DNA of 39,110 nt from positions 1 through 39,110 of the IMG/VR virus record IMGVR_UViG_3300034374_000274, one strand, 5' to 3'. The translations under genes were made by a program, and so were the position numbers. Under the pieces are notes generated by a model. The model did no database searches. It was not told the origin of the DNA and was given only the letters and a program-made list of their open reading frames with translations. This DNA comes from a virus. Every line of letters begins with the position of its first letter. The stretch's first letter is position 1. This document shows, one piece after another, positions 36,638 to 39,110 of this stretch.

Positions 36638-39110
36638 TTATGCTGCAGCGTCAATAGATAAAGCACCATACCAGTTCGTACCACCATCTACTGTGTAGAA
36701 TACCAGTACATCTGTTTCACCTGAAGCGGGGGCATCAGGGGCTGTACCGCCAGCCCAATCTACTGAGCTAGGCCATGTGATAGTGTGACCACCACCAGCC
36801 GTTAATTTTAGCACGAAGCCAACAGAACGTCCAGAGGTTACACTAGCGAAAGTGAAGGTAGTGTTACCGCTTGTAGTTAAAGTAAAGCTACCTGCTGTGT
36901 CTGCATCAATGCTAGGCGTAGTGCCTGACAATGCTGTGTTAGCCTCTTGAGTTGTACCTACATAGCCAACGCCAGAGAGGTAGAGGTCAGTAAAACGTGA
37001 TGAAGCTGTACCTAGGGCATATGACGCATCTTCTGTCGTACCGCTGTTATTTGATGAGTAAATTACAGTGCTGCCAAAGGCTATCCTTGCACCGCTTTCT
37101 TTACCAATCATTAAGTTGCCATAGAAAGTCCCAATACTCCCCACAGTGTTGCCGTCTTTGCGGAACACTGCAATGTCGCCGTCTGATGTCTTACGATTAA
37201 GATATAAAGGTGCGCCTGTTGAACCTTCGGTTGAGACTTGCAACTCACCGTATTCACCCCTTGCGGAAATACCAACTACGTTGTTGGAAACAGGTGCGCC
37301 GTTGGTTGTACCAACCATAACATTACCGCTGCTGTCGATGCGCATACGTTCTGAGCCGCCATTAGTGTGGAACGTCATAGCGTTAGATGCGTGTTGATAG
37401 TTTAACTGACCTGTTGTGGTGCTATCTGTATCTGCAAAGAATACTGCACTGTTGGACGCATTGTCAGCATAAATAGTTATACCCTCAGAACCAGAACCAG
37501 AACCAACTACAAGATTGTTTGCACCACCATTGAATGAACTAGGCGAACTCGTCCCAATGCCTACGTTGCCGCTGCTGTCGATGCGCATACGTTCTAAAAC
37601 AGTACCAGCGTTATTTGTATAAAACGCCGTGTAGCTGTTTAGCGCAGTTGTTGATGTGTTTTCTCGAAGGAACGCAATAGACCCAAGGGCGGCAGACCCA
37701 GAAGTTACCGAGGTTGCGTATGCTTCAACGATGCCTCCTTGATCAGCGCTAGTTGTAGAACTTTGAAGGCTTTCAATAGTATTTGAAGACCCTGACATAA
37801 TAAATTTTGTACCAGATGCCCCGTTCCAAACTGTTGTTGAAGTACCCCCCAAAAGCAAGTTACCGCTGGCATCGATGCGCATACGTTCTGTGTCATTTGT
37901 TGCAAAACGCATAAAGCCGTTTTCAGCATTCCAAATTTGTGCTGCCGTTGCGCTATCCATACCAAAGAAAAGGCCATTGGAAGCTGAGTGTCCTTTGATT
38001 TGAATTTTACTACTTGAACTGTTTGCTAACGTAAGCTGCTGACTAGGCGAATTCGTCCCGATTCCTACGTTGCCGTTTGAACCTTCTATTTTAACCTTTG
38101 TTGAACCTGCTGATTGCAAGTAAATATCAGGAGTTCCGCTTTCACCAGCATCTAAAACTAAATCATTTACACCGCCTGCCCTAATAGTTCCGCCTGCTGA
38201 CATGGTAAGAGTACTCGCCATATCCACAGCGCCATCAATGTCCACGACATCAAGGTTTGTAGTTCCGTCTACGTCTATGTCGCCTGAGATGTCTAATGAA
38301 GCAAAGACAGAGGTGCCTGTTGCTGTAACGGTACCCGTGATGTCTACGCCTGAGGCACTGGTGGCGAGTTTTTCAGAGCCAGAATGACGAAGCGAAACAC
38401 TACCACCAGTTCCTAAATCTGTAAAAACAGCGTAAGCATAGCCAACCGAATCTTGTAACTGTAAATTTGAACCTCTAATATATAAATCGCCTGTGCCAGC
38501 ATCTTGTATATAACTATCAGACCCATCGTGGTAAATCTGTAGGTCAGACCCAGCGCCGAAGATGGCTTTGTCGTTGTCGCCAAATAGTATATCGTTACCG
38601 TTACTATCTAAATCACCACCTAGCTGTGGCGTTGTGTCTCCTACTAGATCAGGTGATACACCCTGCCAAGAACTACCGTTCCAGACATACATAGCTCCAC
38701 CAGTAGTGTTGAAATACAAAGCACCTACTGCTAGTGCATCTCCATCGTTATCTACTGTTGGCGCACTTGCTTTGTCACCCAAGTAGCGATCATCAAAGTT
38801 ATCGTATACAGCTTCAGCATTAGCTTCACTTGTTGCAGCATTGCTAGCTGATGTAGCTGCCTCTGAAGCAGAAGTAGCAGCAGCAGCGGCACTATCAGCA
38901 GCATCTGTAGCTGAACTTAGAATGCCATCCACGTATGTCTTAGTAGTTAGATCAGCTGCATCAGTAGGCGTATAAGTCGTAGTAATCTTGTTAGCACCCA
39001 TGTCGATAGCACCAGTCATAGTGCCACCAGACAGGTTCAGCTTAGTAGCATCCTGTGTGTCAGTGTACAATTTAGTAGCTGCATCTTGGTTAGCTGTTGG
39101 ATCACCCAAG
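36638..39110 (-). CDS. Tail fibre protein, N-terminus cut by right window edge
   Basis: At least 824 residues; the frame is open at the window edge and the first visible codon pair, TTG GGT, is internal, so the true start is missing. It opens with LGDPTANQDAATKLYTDTQD, a segment typical of the junction after the virion-binding domain of fibres. Then come an Ala/Ser coiled coil (ATSASEAATSASNAATSEAN), a GDLDSNGNDILFGDND/FGAGSDLQIYHDGSD region, and four copies of ERMRIDxSGNxxxG, the beta-strand repeat of trimeric fibres. The end (TSGRSVGFVLKLTAGGGHTI, DVLVFYTVDGGTNWYGALS) is a beta-rich tip. It recognises the host surface. Confidence 0.85.
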   Translation of the reverse strand, partial: LGDPTANQDAATKLYTDTQDATKLNLSGGTMTGAIDMGANKITTTYTPTDAADLTTKTYVDGILSSATDAADSAAAAATSASEAATSASNAATSEANAEAVYDNFDDRYLGDKASAPTVDNDGDALAVGALYFNTTGGAMYVWNGSSWQGVSPDLVGDTTPQLGGDLDSNGNDILFGDNDKAIFGAGSDLQIYHDGSDSYIQDAGTGDLYIRGSNLQLQDSVGYAYAVFTDLGTGGSVSLRHSGSEKLATSASGVDITGTVTATGTSVFASLDISGDIDVDGTTNLDVVDIDGAVDMASTLTMSAGGTIRAGGVNDLVLDAGESGTPDIYLQSAGSTKVKIEGSNGNVGIGTNSPSQQLTLANSSSSKIQIKGHSASNGLFFGMDSATAAQIWNAENGFMRFATNDTERMRIDASGNLLLGGTSTTVWNGASGTKFIMSGSSNTIESLQSSTTSADQGGIVEAYATSVTSGSAALGSIAFLRENTSTTALNSYTAFYTNNAGTVLERMRIDSSGNVGIGTSSPSSFNGGANNLVVGSGSGSEGITIYADNASNSAVFFADTDSTTTGQLNYQHASNAMTFHTNGGSERMRIDSSGNVMVGTTNGAPVSNNVVGISARGEYGELQVSTEGSTGAPLYLNRKTSDGDIAVFRKDGNTVGSIGTFYGNLMIGKESGARIAFGSTVIYSSNNSGTTEDASYALGTASSRFTDLYLSGVGYVGTTQEANTALSGTTPSIDADTAGSFTLTTSGNTTFTFASVTSGRSVGFVLKLTAGGGHTITWPSSVDWAGGTAPDAPASGETDVLVFYTVDGGTNWYGALSIDAAA

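Overview
The window is a 39.1 kb piece of a tailed-phage genome, most likely a podovirus-like phage of a marine alphaproteobacterium. The basis is the gene content: a T7-like primase-helicase and family A DNA polymerase, a T7 gp2.5-like single-strand binding protein, a B12-type ribonucleotide reductase, ThyX, MazG, a DUF1289 protein, a 3TM holin of the GTA type, and the very large internal virion proteins common in marine podoviruses. Host and genus (Roseobacter- or SAR116-infecting, HMO-2011-like or related) are inference only. No terminase, portal, capsid or tail-tube gene is visible and both window ends cut a gene, so part of the genome lies outside.

Layout. Positions 1-4228 are one minus-strand gene train. 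It starts with lysis-type genes (membrane proteins, 3TM holin, M15 endolysin, a coiled-coil membrane protein, a small exported protein), then a run of tiny, very lysine-rich proteins, an HNH-like protein and the start of a virion protein cut by the left edge. Two good sigma70-type promoters drive it. Positions 4229-5730 are a 1.5 kb gene-free divergent control region. It holds ACTTAAAGTTAC repeats, a TATAAT box between two GTGATCAC palindromes, two TetR-operator-like palindromes 99 bp apart, other dyads, an AT-rich inverted repeat, and about 450 bp able to fold into several nested hairpins.

Positions 5731-22899 are the plus-strand early and replication arm. First come small unknown genes, a tandem helix-turn-helix protein, a Cys-rich 531-residue protein and a complete di-metal M20/M28-type peptidase. 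Then come a tRNA-Arg(TCT) gene, a short leader ORF and a tyrosine integrase. After these lie ThyX, several tiny genes, primase-helicase, DNA polymerase, SSB, a Cas4/RecB-like exonuclease, a small endonuclease, MazG, class II ribonucleotide reductase, DUF1289, glutaredoxin and DUF3310. The logic is host-DNA scavenging plus dNTP production for phage replication. Most genes overlap by 1-20 bases and are probably translationally coupled.

Positions 22929-39110 (minus) are late virion genes, convergent on the early arm at a bidirectional terminator (22907-22923). In transcription order they are a long tail fibre (cut by the right edge), three small proteins including a likely tail assembly chaperone and a six-repeat tail protein, a small membrane protein, a 1126-residue Q/N-rich internal protein, a transglycosylase-like protein, two helical proteins and a 1296-residue ejection-type protein.

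The parts most worth a second look are the control region with operators for repressors not found here, its structured segment, and the tRNA/leader/integrase block in a phage whose polymerase carries the tyrosine usually linked to a lytic lifestyle.
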